Below the pieces are notes generated by a model. That model made no database searches. It saw nothing but the letters and a program-made list of their open reading frames with translations, and was not told the DNA's origin. 64,000 bases of DNA from NCBI GenBank assembly GCA_934565655.1, contig CAKTIE010000008.1, forward strand, positions 1 through 64,000, in the 5' to 3' direction. The stretch comes from an uncultured Oscillospiraceae bacterium (GTDB lineage: Bacteria > Bacillota > Clostridia > Oscillospirales > Oscillospiraceae). The translations under genes were made by a program, and so were the position numbers. Position 1 is the first letter of the stretch; every line of letters begins with the position of its first letter. Of the stretch, positions 1 to 8,871 are shown piece after piece.

Positions 1-144
1 GAGCTGATCGTGCGGTCACTGGCAGAGCAAAACGGCGTGACCGAGCAACTGAAAGCCGAAAACCAAATGGAATGGGTACGGCAGATGAACGCTTGCAAGG
101 CACAGGCAGAGGAAATTGTGAAAATCGAATTGATTTACGATTGA
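1..144 (+). CDS. tnpV: TnpV-family transposon protein, C-terminal fragment
   Basis: Frame 1 is open from the left edge to a TGA at 142-144 and gives 47 residues ending in a MEWVRQMN...AEEIV...ELIYD pattern. I recognise this as the C-terminus of TnpV, a small protein of unknown function carried by many clostridial mobilisable and conjugative transposons. The start lies outside the window. A terminator hairpin follows at 151-180. With the low-GC acetyltransferase and mobilisation-like palindromes to the right, it marks the end of a mobile element. Family assignment is by motif recognition from a short fragment. Confidence 0.6.
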   Translation, partial: ELIVRSLAEQNGVTEQLKAENQMEWVRQMNACKAQAEEIVKIELIYD

Positions 145-150
145 GTGAGG

Positions 151-180
151 AAGTCCGGGCAGAAAACTGTTCGGACTTTT
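151..180 (+). terminator. Rho-independent terminator after tnpV
   Basis: Seven-base arms AAGTCCG (151-157) and CGGACTT (172-178) are followed by a short T run, just after the tnpV stop. Confidence 0.6.
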
Positions 181-279
181 CTCATATAGTCCAAAGTTGC
201 GGTAGAATTGTTCACAAGTTTTATGGTATAATTTAAATATGAAAATTGAGCAACAAATCGGAAGTTGAAGGTGTGATTA

Positions 280-723
280 ATGAAAATTGTTGAAGTTAAA
301 GAGAATAAAAAACAATATCTGGATTTGCTCCTATTAGCAGATGAGCAGGAAGATATGGTTGACCGTTATCTTGATAAAGGCAAGATGTATGTACTTGATG
401 ACATTGGGGCAAAGTGCGAGTGTGTCATAACCGATGAAGGAAATGGCATACTTGAAATCAAGAATATTGCTACAGTTCCAGAATATCAAGGCAAAGGCTA
501 TGCAAGAGCCTTAATTGAGTTTGTTATTAATAATTACAGGGGAAAATATTCAATTCTGCAAGTGGGAACAGGAGATAGTCCGCTTTCAATCCCGTTTTAT
601 GAAAAGTGTGGTTTTGTTCGCTCACACAGCATACCCAATTTTTTTACAGATAATTACGACCACCCAATCTATGAAAGTGGAATACAGTTGGTAGATATGG
701 TGTATTTGCAAAGACCTTTATAA
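280..723 (+). CDS. GNAT-family N-acetyltransferase
   Basis: This 147-aa protein has the GNAT fold signature. The acetyl-CoA pyrophosphate-binding loop reads VPEYQGKGYARALIEF (motif A, Q/RxxGxG/A, residues about 67-82), and a C-terminal SIPFYEKCGF (motif B) follows. GNAT enzymes transfer acetyl from acetyl-CoA to an amine; the substrate cannot be told from sequence. The start is supported by an AAGGTG ribosome-binding site about 7 nt upstream. A TATAAT box at 227-232 may be its -10, although no good -35 was seen. The gene is much richer in A+T than the chromosome to its right and sits in mobile-element sequence, so it was probably acquired as cargo. Confidence 0.8.
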   Translation: MKIVEVKENKKQYLDLLLLADEQEDMVDRYLDKGKMYVLDDIGAKCECVITDEGNGILEIKNIATVPEYQGKGYARALIEFVINNYRGKYSILQVGTGDSPLSIPFYEKCGFVRSHSIPNFFTDNYDHPIYESGIQLVDMVYLQRPL

Positions 724-846
724 TCCAACTTCCAGTTTGTCGAACTGATAAAATCCCTTTAGGAACTAAAGGGCGCACTTCTATACTCTCTGTCGAGAGT
801 AGTGCGTCCTGCGGAGCTTCATTCTCCGTCAGCAGGAGGATACTGC

Positions 847-951
847 ATGACCGAGAATGTTGCGTCACTTCGTTCCGTCAAGGTGGCTACACCCCCTTGC
901 GCTGCTAAAGCGGCTACCCCCTGTGGACTTGCCGTCCGCAAACGGTTTTGA
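847..951 (+). CDS. Small mobilisation-region ORF (34 aa)
   Basis: ATG at 847 follows an AGGAGG-type site (AGCAGGAGGATACTGC) and reads 34 codons to TGA at 949-951. The product is rich in Ala/Thr/Pro with two Cys and ends VRKRF. I have a recollection of near-identical short peptides beside the oriT/mob genes of clostridial conjugative elements, but cannot verify this. The stop codon lies inside an 11-bp inverted repeat (938-963). It could equally be a chance reading of a structured transfer origin. Confidence 0.35.
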   Translation: MTENVASLRSVKVATPPCAAKAATPCGLAVRKRF

Positions 952-963
952 CAAACCGTTTGC
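938..963. repeat. 11-bp perfect inverted repeat, oriT- or terminator-like
   Basis: Arms GCAAACGGTTT (938-948) and AAACCGTTTGC (953-963) enclose a TGAC loop. It lies in the non-coding tail of the mobile element. There is no T run, so a nick-region or recombination hairpin is as likely as a terminator. Confidence 0.5.
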
Positions 964-994
964 CGCCAGCAAGTTTGAAGATTAGACATAAACA

Positions 995-1028
995 AATCCT
1001 CCGAATGGTCTAAGCCATACGGAGGATT
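995..1028. repeat. Inverted repeat at the element/chromosome junction
   Basis: AATCCTCCG (995-1003) pairs with CGGAGGATT (1020-1028), with an inner TGG/CCA pair. It lies just downstream of the minus-strand EamA gene and may end transcription from either side, but neither side has a strong T run. Confidence 0.45.
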
Positions 1029-1055
1029 AACTGTTTTACGAACACCTGTCTATTT

Positions 1056-1943
1056 TCACGCGGTCACTTTTTTCACGGTCTTAGGTTTTGGGTGGACACA
1101 TTCGGAGAACAGCGCGCCGCCGATGATCAGCGCCGCTCCCAGCAGCTGAGGCGCTGTCAGCCGCTCATGCAGCAGCAGCGCCGAGAAGATCACCGCGCTC
1201 AGCGGCTCCAGATAGCCGCATACCGCCACGGTCTGGACGGGAAGCGCGCCGAGGGCGGAGAAGTAGCACCAGCAGCCGAAGCCGGTGTTGACGATGCCCA
1301 GCAGCAGTATCCACGGCCAGCTGGCGGCAGTGACGGACATGGCGAGGCCGCCTTTGCACAGCAGCAGAAGAAACACCGTAACGGTGGCCGACAGCATTTG
1401 CAGCAGGGAATTCTCCATACCGTCCACGCCCCTGGCCTTTTTGTTGAGGATCAGCATCACCGCGTAGCACACGGCGCTCATGATACCATAGAAGAAGCCC
1501 GTTGCGTTGACTTGCCCGCCACCCAAGCCGTTTACCAGCACGATGCCGCCGCAGACGCACAGGAATCCTGTGACCTTCACCCAGGTCAGCGCCTCATGGA
1601 ACAGCAGCGGCGACAGGGCCATGACCATCACCGGGCAGCAGTAATACAGCAGCGATGCGGTGGATACGCCGATGACCCGGTATCCGGCGTACAGGAACAT
1701 CCAGCTGGCGCCCATGGCCGCGCCGGAAAGACAGATCAGCAGTACGCCGCTCTTGCGGCCGGCGAAGGAGAAACGATGGCCGGACAGGAAGAAAAAGGCC
1801 AATAGGCTCAGGCTGCCCAGCAGCGTCCGCAGCAGGACGATCTGGCTGCTTTCCAGCGCGATGCGGCTGGCCACGATGCCGTTGAAGCCGAACAGAAGAA
1901 GGGCGAGAAAAAAGCGGAAAAGAAAACGGTGCTTCTGATACAT
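1056..1943 (-). CDS. EamA/DMT-superfamily membrane transporter
   Basis: This 295-aa protein is almost entirely hydrophobic and fits ten transmembrane helices made of two EamA repeats. The second repeat ends LLHERLTAPQLLGAALIIGG, a typical EamA tail. Such proteins export or import small metabolites such as amino acids or cofactors; the substrate is unknown. I chose the ATG at 1943 because AGGAGG stands 5 nt upstream. The reading frame stays open further upstream but without any ribosome site. It is divergent from the LysR gene at 2110, which probably controls it, a common arrangement for efflux permeases. Confidence 0.85.
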   Translation of the reverse strand: MYQKHRFLFRFFLALLLFGFNGIVASRIALESSQIVLLRTLLGSLSLLAFFFLSGHRFSFAGRKSGVLLICLSGAAMGASWMFLYAGYRVIGVSTASLLYYCCPVMVMALSPLLFHEALTWVKVTGFLCVCGGIVLVNGLGGGQVNATGFFYGIMSAVCYAVMLILNKKARGVDGMENSLLQMLSATVTVFLLLLCKGGLAMSVTAASWPWILLLGIVNTGFGCWCYFSALGALPVQTVAVCGYLEPLSAVIFSALLLHERLTAPQLLGAALIIGGALFSECVHPKPKTVKKVTA

Positions 1944-2020
1944 GGATACCTCCTGCACGCGAAAAAGCGACGCAGCGGAGGAGAGAAAAAGGGTGCCGCC
2001 GCTGCGCCACTTTTTGGTGG

Positions 2021-2049
2021 TTGACAAAATTCTACATCCATCGTATCCT
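2021..2049 (+). promoter_or_regulatory. SigA-type promoter for the LysR gene
   Basis: TTGACA (2021-2026), a 17-bp spacer and TATCCT (2044-2049) lie in the intergenic region between the divergent EamA and LysR genes. Confidence 0.55.
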
Positions 2050-2109
2050 TGAGTAAAGAGAGAATATTTCAAATTTGATTTGATGATATGTCAAATAATG
2101 GAGAGCGAT

Positions 2110-3000
2110 ATGGAAAGTGAGAAATGCAGGGCGCTGCTGTGCGCCATTGACAAGGGCTCCATCACGGCGGCGGCGGATGCCATGGGGTATACCATCTCCG
2201 GCATCAGCCGTATGATGGCGGCGCTGGAGAGCGAGGTCGGCTTTCCGCTGCTGCGCCGGGGCAGGGAAGGGGTGACCCCTACCAACGAGTGTTTGCGGCT
2301 GCTGCCGTCCCTGCGGGAAATGGTGGCGCAGGCGGAGCAGTGCCGCCAGATGGCGGGGGAGCTGCGGGGCGTGATGTCCGGTACGATCGCTATTGGCACC
2401 TTTTCCAGCGTGGCGACCCACTGGCTGCCCAACATGATCTGCGCCTTTCAGAAGGACTATCCCAATATCGACTTTGAGATCCTGATGGGGGATTATCCCG
2501 AGATCGAGCAGTGGATATTGCAGGGACGGGCGGATTATGGCTTTCTGCACCTGCCTACCCGCCCGGAACTGAAGGTCATGGAGCTGGCCCGGGATGAACT
2601 GATGGCGGTGCTGCCGGAGGAGCATCCCCTGGCGCGGCTGGAAAAAGTTCCGGTGGCGGCCCTGGCGGAGCAGCCCTTCATCCTGCTGGACAAGGCGGGC
2701 AACCGGGACCGTGAGGTGATGCAGGTGTTTGAACAGGCCGGGGCAGCGCCGCGGGTACGCTTCACCACGTTGGACGACTATGCCGTCATGTCCATGGTGG
2801 AGCACGGACTGGGCGTCAGCATCCTGCCGCAGCTGGTGCTGCGGCGTATTCCGTACCGGATCGCGCTGCGTCCGCTGGCGCAGCCTGCCTTCCGCCGGAT
2901 CGGTCTGGTCATGCGGCGGGGCGAAGAGCCGTCTCCGGCAGCGAAGAAGTTCCTGGAGTATCTTTCCTTCCGTGATGCGGAAGCGTTATCTTTGCATTAG
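2110..3000 (+). CDS. LysR-family transcriptional regulator
   Basis: This protein of about 296 aa has an N-terminal winged helix-turn-helix (residues about 1-65, with AAADAMGYTISGISRMM as the HTH) and a C-terminal periplasmic-binding-protein-like effector domain (about 90-290). The ATG at 2110 is preferred because GGAGAG lies 6 nt upstream, although in-frame ATGs at 2080 and 2098 are possible. It is transcribed away from the EamA exporter, so by analogy with LysR/exporter pairs it likely activates that gene in response to a small ligand. The effector cannot be read from sequence. Confidence 0.85.
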   Translation: MESEKCRALLCAIDKGSITAAADAMGYTISGISRMMAALESEVGFPLLRRGREGVTPTNECLRLLPSLREMVAQAEQCRQMAGELRGVMSGTIAIGTFSSVATHWLPNMICAFQKDYPNIDFEILMGDYPEIEQWILQGRADYGFLHLPTRPELKVMELARDELMAVLPEEHPLARLEKVPVAALAEQPFILLDKAGNRDREVMQVFEQAGAAPRVRFTTLDDYAVMSMVEHGLGVSILPQLVLRRIPYRIALRPLAQPAFRRIGLVMRRGEEPSPAAKKFLEYLSFRDAEALSLH

Positions 3001-3124
3001 AATAAAGGTTTTTCCGCATATCTCTTGCAGAAAGCTGAAAAATATTGTATAATATAGAAAAATTTTTAGGCAAAAGCACAGTATGATCTTTTATCCGCCG
3101 CGGCGGAGGGAAGGAGCACACAGT

Positions 3125-5716
3125 ATGGCGACGTTTACGGTAAATGGCAGCCCCGTTACGGTGGAAAAGAATCAGAAGCTGATCCGCTTTCTGCGGGATG
3201 AGCTGCATCTGACCTCGGTGAAGGACGGCTGCAGCGAGGGTGCCTGCGGCACCTGCCACGTCCTGATCGACGGCAAGCCCACCAAGGCCTGCATTCCCCA
3301 GACGGACAAGCTGGAGGGCAAGACCATCATCACGGTAGAGGGTCTCAGCGATTGGGAGAAGGAGGTCTACACCTTCGCCTTCGGTGAGGCGGGCGCGGTA
3401 CAGTGCGGCTTCTGCATCCCCGGCATGGTGATCTCCGCCAAGGGTCTGCTGGACGTGAACCCCGACCCCACCCGCGAGGAGGCGGCCTTTGCCATCCGCA
3501 ACAACATCTGCCGCTGCACCGGCTATGTGAAGATCATCGACGGCATCCTGCTGGCGGCGAAGATCTTCCGGGAGGGAAAGCTTCCCGAAGCATCCGCCGA
3601 TGACTGGCAGATGGGCAGCCGCGTCCACCGTCTGGATGTGGCCGAGAAGGTGCAGGGCTATGGCCAGTACCCCGACGATGTGTATGTGGACGGCATGTGC
3701 TACGGCGGCGCGGTGCGCAGCCAGTATGCCCGCGCCCGCGTCCTGTCCATTGATACCGCCGAGGCGGAGGCGCTGCCCGGTGTGATCTGCGTGGCCACCC
3801 AGAAGGACATCCCCGGCAAGGTGAACGTGGGCCATATCAAGAAGGATCAGCCGACCCTCATCGGCGTGGGCGAGCTGACCCACTATCTGGGCGACAGCGT
3901 GGCGCTGGTCTGCGCCGTGGATCAGGCTACGGTGGAGGCCGCCAAGAAACTGGTGAAGGTGGAGTATGAGGTGCTGCCTGCCGTTCATAACCCCACCGAG
4001 GCCGCCGCGCCTGACGCACCGCTGGTGTTTGAAGGGGACGAGAGCAACGTGCAGGCCTATAAGCACGTCTCCCGCGGCGACGCCGAGACGGCCATCAAGA
4101 ATTCCAAATATGTGCTGACCGAGCATTTTTCCACCCCATGGACGGAGCATGCGTTCTTAGAGCCGGAGTGCTGCGTGGCGCTGCCGCTGGACAACGGCGG
4201 CGTGAAGCTGCTGACCACCGACCAGAGCGCCCATACCACCATGCATGAGTGTGCCGGTATGCTTGGCGTGGATTATGACCACTGCCAGGTGCAGAATATG
4301 CTGGTGGGCGGCGGCTTCGGCGGCAAGGAGGATATGTCCGTGCAGCACCATGCCGCGCTGCTGTGCTATCTGACACGGAAGCCCGTCAAGTTCAAGCTGA
4401 GCCGCCAGGAGTCCATTCTGGTGCATCCCAAGCGCCATAGCTTCGACATGAACTTCACCATGGGCTGCGACGAAAACGGCATCATTCAGGGCGTCAAGGC
4501 CTCTGTGGTGTCCGATACCGGCGCGTTTGCCTCTCTGGGCGGCCCGGTGCTGGAGCGCGCCTGCACCCATGCGGCAGGCCCCTACGCCTATGAGAATTTC
4601 GAGATCGAGGGCCATGCCTATTATACCAACAATCCCCCGGCCGGCGCGTTCCGTGGCTTCGGCGTGACGCAGACCTGCTTCTGCACCGAGACGCTGCTGA
4701 ACCAGATGGCCGATCTGGTGGGGATCTCTCCCTGGGAGATCCGCTACCGCAACGCCATCCGTCCCGGCGGCGTGCTGCCCAATGGCCAGATCGTGGACGA
4801 CTCCACCGGTCTGGTAGAGACGCTGGAGGCCATCAAGCCCGCCTATGACGAAGCGGTGAGAAACGGCGACCCCGTGGGTATTGCCTGCGCCATGAAGAAC
4901 GCGGGCGTGGGCGTGGGCCTGCCGGACTGGGGCCGCTGCAAGCTGATCGTGGAGGACGATGCCAAGGTGCATATCTACTCCGGCGCCTCCTGCATCGGTC
5001 AGGGCCTTGGCACCGTGCTGGTGCAGGTGGTGGTCACAAACACCGGATTGCACCGTGACGATATCGTGTACGAACGCAACAATACATGGATCGCGCCGGA
5101 CTCCGGCGACACCTCCGGCTCCCGCCAGACGCTGGTGACCGGTGAGGCCACCCGCCGCGCCTGCGAACTGCTGAAGGCCGAGCTGGACAGTGGCAAGACG
5201 CTCTGTGACCTGAAGGGCAAGGAGTTCTACGGCGAATATCTGGCCAAGACCGATCCTCTGGGCGCGGACGTGCCCAACCCCGTCAGCCATGTGGCCTACG
5301 GCTACGCCACCCAGATGTGCATTCTGGATAAGGAGACGGGCCGGGTGAAGAAGATGGTGGCCGCCCACGACGTGGGCAAGGCTGTCAATCCCCTCAGCAT
5401 CGAGGGGCAGATCGAGGGCGGCGTGGTCATGTCCATGGGCTATGCCCTGACGGAGAAGTACCCCATCGACGAAAACTGCAAGCCTACCGCCAAGTACGGC
5501 ATGCTGGGCCTGTTCCGGGCCAACCAGATCCCGCCGGAGATCCAGGCCATCGTGGTGGAGAAGCCGGGCTTGAACGTGGCCGGCGGCGCCATCGGTATCG
5601 GTGAGATCACCTCCATCCCCACCGCACCGGCCATCGCTGACGCCTATTACCGGCTGACCGGTGAGCGGGAGTTTGACCTGCCCCTGAAAAACACCCCCTA
5701 CGCCCCCAAGAAGTAA
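3125..5716 (+). CDS. Molybdenum hydroxylase with fused 2Fe-2S domain, xanthine dehydrogenase-like
   Basis: This 863-aa protein has two [2Fe-2S] clusters at its N-terminus: a plant-type site (C36, C41, C44, C56) and a second (C94, C97, C129, C131, in CGFC and CRC motifs). These are followed by the aldehyde oxidase/xanthine dehydrogenase a/b hammerhead and the molybdopterin-binding domain. GGGFGGKE, FRGFG and the terminal GIGE (catalytic Glu near residue 827) are present. Fusion of FeS and Mo domains without an FAD domain matches the selenium-dependent xanthine dehydrogenase-type family. In that family selenium is a labile cofactor rather than selenocysteine, and no in-frame TGA was seen. The start has GGAAGGAG upstream. 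A MocA-like gene follows on the other strand. Probable role: purine or N-heterocycle oxidation; the substrate is not proven. Confidence 0.85.
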   Translation: MATFTVNGSPVTVEKNQKLIRFLRDELHLTSVKDGCSEGACGTCHVLIDGKPTKACIPQTDKLEGKTIITVEGLSDWEKEVYTFAFGEAGAVQCGFCIPGMVISAKGLLDVNPDPTREEAAFAIRNNICRCTGYVKIIDGILLAAKIFREGKLPEASADDWQMGSRVHRLDVAEKVQGYGQYPDDVYVDGMCYGGAVRSQYARARVLSIDTAEAEALPGVICVATQKDIPGKVNVGHIKKDQPTLIGVGELTHYLGDSVALVCAVDQATVEAAKKLVKVEYEVLPAVHNPTEAAAPDAPLVFEGDESNVQAYKHVSRGDAETAIKNSKYVLTEHFSTPWTEHAFLEPECCVALPLDNGGVKLLTTDQSAHTTMHECAGMLGVDYDHCQVQNMLVGGGFGGKEDMSVQHHAALLCYLTRKPVKFKLSRQESILVHPKRHSFDMNFTMGCDENGIIQGVKASVVSDTGAFASLGGPVLERACTHAAGPYAYENFEIEGHAYYTNNPPAGAFRGFGVTQTCFCTETLLNQMADLVGISPWEIRYRNAIRPGGVLPNGQIVDDSTGLVETLEAIKPAYDEAVRNGDPVGIACAMKNAGVGVGLPDWGRCKLIVEDDAKVHIYSGASCIGQGLGTVLVQVVVTNTGLHRDDIVYERNNTWIAPDSGDTSGSRQTLVTGEATRRACELLKAELDSGKTLCDLKGKEFYGEYLAKTDPLGADVPNPVSHVAYGYATQMCILDKETGRVKKMVAAHDVGKAVNPLSIEGQIEGGVVMSMGYALTEKYPIDENCKPTAKYGMLGLFRANQIPPEIQAIVVEKPGLNVAGGAIGIGEITSIPTAPAIADAYYRLTGEREFDLPLKNTPYAPKK

Positions 5717-5722
5717 GCAAAA

Positions 5723-5751
5723 GAGCCGTGACGGTATCGCCGTCACGGCTC
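5723..5751. terminator. Bidirectional terminator between convergent genes
   Basis: Twelve-base arms (5723-5734 and 5740-5751) around a 5-nt loop sit between the hydroxylase stop and the end of the convergent mocA-like gene. Confidence 0.7.
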
Positions 5752-5766
5752 ACAAAGGATACATTC

Positions 5767-6330
5767 TTAAAGCTTGGCCAGCGCTTCCTGCGTGTCCACG
5801 TCCAGCAGCTCATCGGCGGGTACCTCGTACAGCAGAAGGTCGGATTCATGCTGGCGGATGACCACGTTGCCGCCCCGGTCACCTTCGATCTTCAGAAGCT
5901 CCGGAAAGAACCGGGCAGGGAAGATGCAGGGGTTGCCCCGTTGGCCGCTGTGGCCGAGGCCTACGATGTGGCCGGGATTGCAGCCGTAGAAGTCGATCAG
6001 ACGGGCCACACTCTCCCGCCGCAGCAGCGGCTGATCGGCCACCTGAAAGAGCAGCGCGTCACAGTCGCCCAGCGCCTGAACGCCCAGATGGATGGTGTGG
6101 CTCTGGCCATACTCCGGATGACTGTTGACGATCGGTGTAAAGCCAAGTTCCTTTGCAAGCGTTACCACCTCCGGATATTGAGTCACCACTACGGTGGCGG
6201 ACAGCTTGTCCGCAGGGACAGCCTCCAGCGCATGACGGATCAGGCTCTTACCCTGCCACTGCTGGGCCAGCTTGTTGCCGCCGAAGCGGGAACCCATTCC
6301 GGCAGCCATCACAATGCAGCCGATACGCAT
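5767..6330 (-). CDS. mocA: MocA-like molybdenum cofactor nucleotidyltransferase
   Basis: This 187-aa protein has the nucleotidyltransferase signature AAGMGSRFGGNKL near its N-terminus (residues about 9-21), the NTP-binding motif of MobA/MocA/IspD-type enzymes. DALLFQVADQPLL carries the metal-binding Asp. Family members make molybdopterin cytosine dinucleotide, the cofactor form used by xanthine-dehydrogenase-type enzymes. Its position between two such enzymes supports that role. The ATG at 6330 has GAGGTG 6 nt upstream; a GTG nine bases earlier is less likely. A 19-bp palindrome overlaps its leader. Confidence 0.8.
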   Translation of the reverse strand: MRIGCIVMAAGMGSRFGGNKLAQQWQGKSLIRHALEAVPADKLSATVVVTQYPEVVTLAKELGFTPIVNSHPEYGQSHTIHLGVQALGDCDALLFQVADQPLLRRESVARLIDFYGCNPGHIVGLGHSGQRGNPCIFPARFFPELLKIEGDRGGNVVIRQHESDLLLYEVPADELLDVDTQEALAKL

Positions 6331-6345
6331 ATACAGCACCTCTCT

Positions 6346-6364
6346 TACCAGATGATATCTGGTA
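6346..6364. promoter_or_regulatory. Perfect 8-bp inverted repeat, probable operator
   Basis: TACCAGAT (6346-6353), GAT, ATCTGGTA (6357-6364). It sits just upstream of the mocA-like start, in the intergenic region that also serves the plus-strand hydroxylase operon, which suggests a repressor site controlling one or both directions. Confidence 0.5.
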
Positions 6365-6562
6365 GCTAGTATACCCAGTTTCTTGAAAATGTGTCAACAA
6401 AAAGTTGGATATTCTCCAATTAAAATAACGAAAACCACTTTTCACACAGGCACGATTGTGCTATGATTAGCGCAATAAAAAATTGACATAACCAATTCGG
6501 ATAACCGCCGTTTTTCCCTCAATGGAGTACGGTTTTCAAACAGACATAGAGGAGGAATTCAC

Positions 6563-8857
6563 ATGGGTGAAGTCGGAAAAAGCCAGGTCCGCGTGGACGC
6601 TTATGACAAGGCGACCGGACGGACGAAATACTATGAGGATCTCATGCCGCAGGATGCCCTGTACGTCCGCATCAAGCACGCGGAGATCGCCCATGGCATC
6701 GTCAGGTCGGTGGATACTGCCGCCGCCGAGGCTATCGACGGTGTGGTAAAGGTACTGACCTGCTTTGACGTGCCGGATATCACCTTCCCCACGGCAGGCC
6801 ATCCCTGGTCCATGGATCCCGGCCATCAGGACGTGGCCGACCGGCATCTGCTGAACCGCCATGTGCGCTATTGGGGCGACGATGTGGCGGTGGTCATCGC
6901 GGAAAACGAGGTGGCCGCCATGCAGGGTGTCCGCGCCCTGAAGGTGGAGTATGAGGAGCTGCCCTTTGTGCTGGATGTGCAGAAGGCCATGGAGGACGGC
7001 GCGCCCCAGCTGCATGAAAAATTCCCCAACAATATTCTCAAGCATACCGACATGAAGAAGGGCGACTATCGCTCCGCCATTCAGGAGCCGGGCCTTATCA
7101 AGGTGGAGGGCTGGTACGATACGCCTACCGTGCAGCACAGCCACATTGAGAATCACGGCTGCTTTGCCTATGAGGAGAATGGCCGCATCGTGGTGGTGGC
7201 CTCTACCCAGATCCCCCATATCATCCGCCGTATCGTGGGACAGGCGCTGGGCCGTCCCTGGGCGGATATCCGGGTGGTGAAGCCCTATATCGGCGGCGGC
7301 TTCGGCAACAAGCAGGACGCTTTGTACGAACCCCTGTGCGCATGGTGTACCACCCAGGTGGGCGGCCGCACCGTCCGCATCGACTGCTCCCGCGAGGAGA
7401 CCTTTGTCTCCAACCGTGTGCGCCACGCCATCCGCTTCCACATCGTCTCCTGGCTGCGAAAGGACGGCACCTTCGCCGCCCGTAAGGTGGAGTGCTTCTC
7501 CAACCAGGGCGCTTATGCCTCCCACGGCCACTCCATCGTGGCCAAGGCCATGGGCTCCTTCCCGCAGCACTATCCCTGCGACAACATGGAGTGCGACGCC
7601 TGGACGGTATTCACCAACCGCCCCGCCGCAGGCGCTATGCGCGGCTACGGTATGCCGCAGGCATCCTTTGCCGACGAGGCCAACGTGGACGAGTGCGCCA
7701 AGGCTGTGGGCATGGATCCGCTGGCCTTCCGTATGCAGAACATCATGCCCCAGGGCTATGAGGACGGCTTCAGCCACAACGTCAACTACTACGACTCCTT
7801 CCGGGAATGCCTGGAGGTGGGCCGCAAGTACATGGATTACGACCGCAAGGTGGCCGAGTACGCCAAGGACACCGGCCCCATTCGCCGCGGCATCGGTGTG
7901 GCGACCTTCTGGTACAACACCGCCGTGTATCCCATCTCGCTGGAGACCAGCTCCAACCGCATGCTGCTGAATCTGGACGGCACCGTCACCATGCAGTGCG
8001 GCGAGACGGAGATCGGTCAGGGCGCCGATACCGCCTATGCCCAGATGACCGCCGATATCGTGGGTCTGAAGAGCTATAAGGACGTGCATGTGGTGTCCTG
8101 TCAGGATACGGACATCACCCCCACCGGTCTGGGCGCCTACGCCAGCCGCCAGACCTATGTGGCGGGCTTCTCCATCCGCAAGACCGGCCTGCTGCTGAAG
8201 GAGAAGATCCTGGCCTATGCCCAGAAGATCACCCGGCAGGCCACCTATAACATGGACATCGTGGACGGCAACATCGTCCGCAATACCGACGGCAAGGTGC
8301 TGATGTCCCTCAGCGAGCTGGCCATGACCGCCCAGTATAATCCCAACGATTCCGAGCATATTACCGCCGAGAGCACCTATACCATCCAGAACAACGCCTA
8401 TTCCTTCGGCTGCACCTTCGCGGATATCGAGGTGGATATCCCCATGTGCAAGGTGACGCTGAAAAACATCATCAACGTCCACGACTGCGGCAAGCTCATC
8501 AACCCCGCTCTGGCGGAGGCGCAGGTGCATGGCGGTATGTCCATGGCCATCGGCTACGGCATGGGCGAGCAGCTGCTGTTTGACGAAAAGAACGGCAAGC
8601 CCCTGAACAACAACCTGCTGGACTATAAGCTGTCCACCATTATGGATCACCCCCATCTGGAGGCCCAGTTCGTGGAGAACGCCGAACCTACCTCCGCCTT
8701 CGGTACAAAGGCGCTGGGCGAACCGCCGGCCTGCTCCGGCGCTCCCGCCATCCGCAACGCCATCCTCAACGCCACCGGCGTGGCCATCGACCAGAATCCC
8801 ATGAATGCCCACATCCTCTTCAAGCGGTTCAGCGAAGAGGGCCTGATCCAAGACTAA
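6563..8857 (+). CDS. Xanthine dehydrogenase-family molybdenum-binding subunit
   Basis: This 764-aa protein has the a/b hammerhead domain (about 10-120) and the two-part molybdopterin-binding domain. GGGFGNKQDA, AMRGYGMPQ and the terminal ALGEPP (catalytic Glu about residue 720) are visible. It starts after GAGGAGG. It is the first gene of a three-gene operon with FAD (8872) and 2Fe-2S (9759) subunits, the normal split architecture of anaerobic xanthine or nicotinate-type hydroxylases. The substrate may be a purine or another N-heterocycle; the sequence alone does not decide. Confidence 0.88.
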   Translation: MGEVGKSQVRVDAYDKATGRTKYYEDLMPQDALYVRIKHAEIAHGIVRSVDTAAAEAIDGVVKVLTCFDVPDITFPTAGHPWSMDPGHQDVADRHLLNRHVRYWGDDVAVVIAENEVAAMQGVRALKVEYEELPFVLDVQKAMEDGAPQLHEKFPNNILKHTDMKKGDYRSAIQEPGLIKVEGWYDTPTVQHSHIENHGCFAYEENGRIVVVASTQIPHIIRRIVGQALGRPWADIRVVKPYIGGGFGNKQDALYEPLCAWCTTQVGGRTVRIDCSREETFVSNRVRHAIRFHIVSWLRKDGTFAARKVECFSNQGAYASHGHSIVAKAMGSFPQHYPCDNMECDAWTVFTNRPAAGAMRGYGMPQASFADEANVDECAKAVGMDPLAFRMQNIMPQGYEDGFSHNVNYYDSFRECLEVGRKYMDYDRKVAEYAKDTGPIRRGIGVATFWYNTAVYPISLETSSNRMLLNLDGTVTMQCGETEIGQGADTAYAQMTADIVGLKSYKDVHVVSCQDTDITPTGLGAYASRQTYVAGFSIRKTGLLLKEKILAYAQKITRQATYNMDIVDGNIVRNTDGKVLMSLSELAMTAQYNPNDSEHITAESTYTIQNNAYSFGCTFADIEVDIPMCKVTLKNIINVHDCGKLINPALAEAQVHGGMSMAIGYGMGEQLLFDEKNGKPLNNNLLDYKLSTIMDHPHLEAQFVENAEPTSAFGTKALGEPPACSGAPAIRNAILNATGVAIDQNPMNAHILFKRFSEEGLIQD

Positions 8858-8871
8858 GGAGGTACGCAGCA

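Larger units (their letters stand above)
1..1030. mobile_element. Right end of a mobilisable/conjugative element (partial)
   Basis: This stretch is clearly lower in GC than the chromosome that starts near 1056. It carries a TnpV tail, a cargo-like GNAT acetyltransferase and a non-coding block (724-1030) rich in inverted repeats, plus a 34-codon ORF of the kind seen next to mobilisation genes in clostridial elements. No recombinase or relaxase is in view, so the element type is unknown. The right boundary is placed near 1030 by base composition and by the end of the hairpin at 995-1028. Confidence 0.5.

Noticed and set aside
4157..5746. A 529-codon minus-strand frame
   Set aside because: Shadow of the first molybdenum hydroxylase. 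The same His/Gly/Leu-rich bias, no ribosome site and overlap with a real gene over its full length.
3125..8857. Selenocysteine-encoding TGA in the molybdenum hydroxylases
   Set aside because: Both frames are continuous with no in-frame TGA. Selenium in this family is a labile ligand, not Sec.
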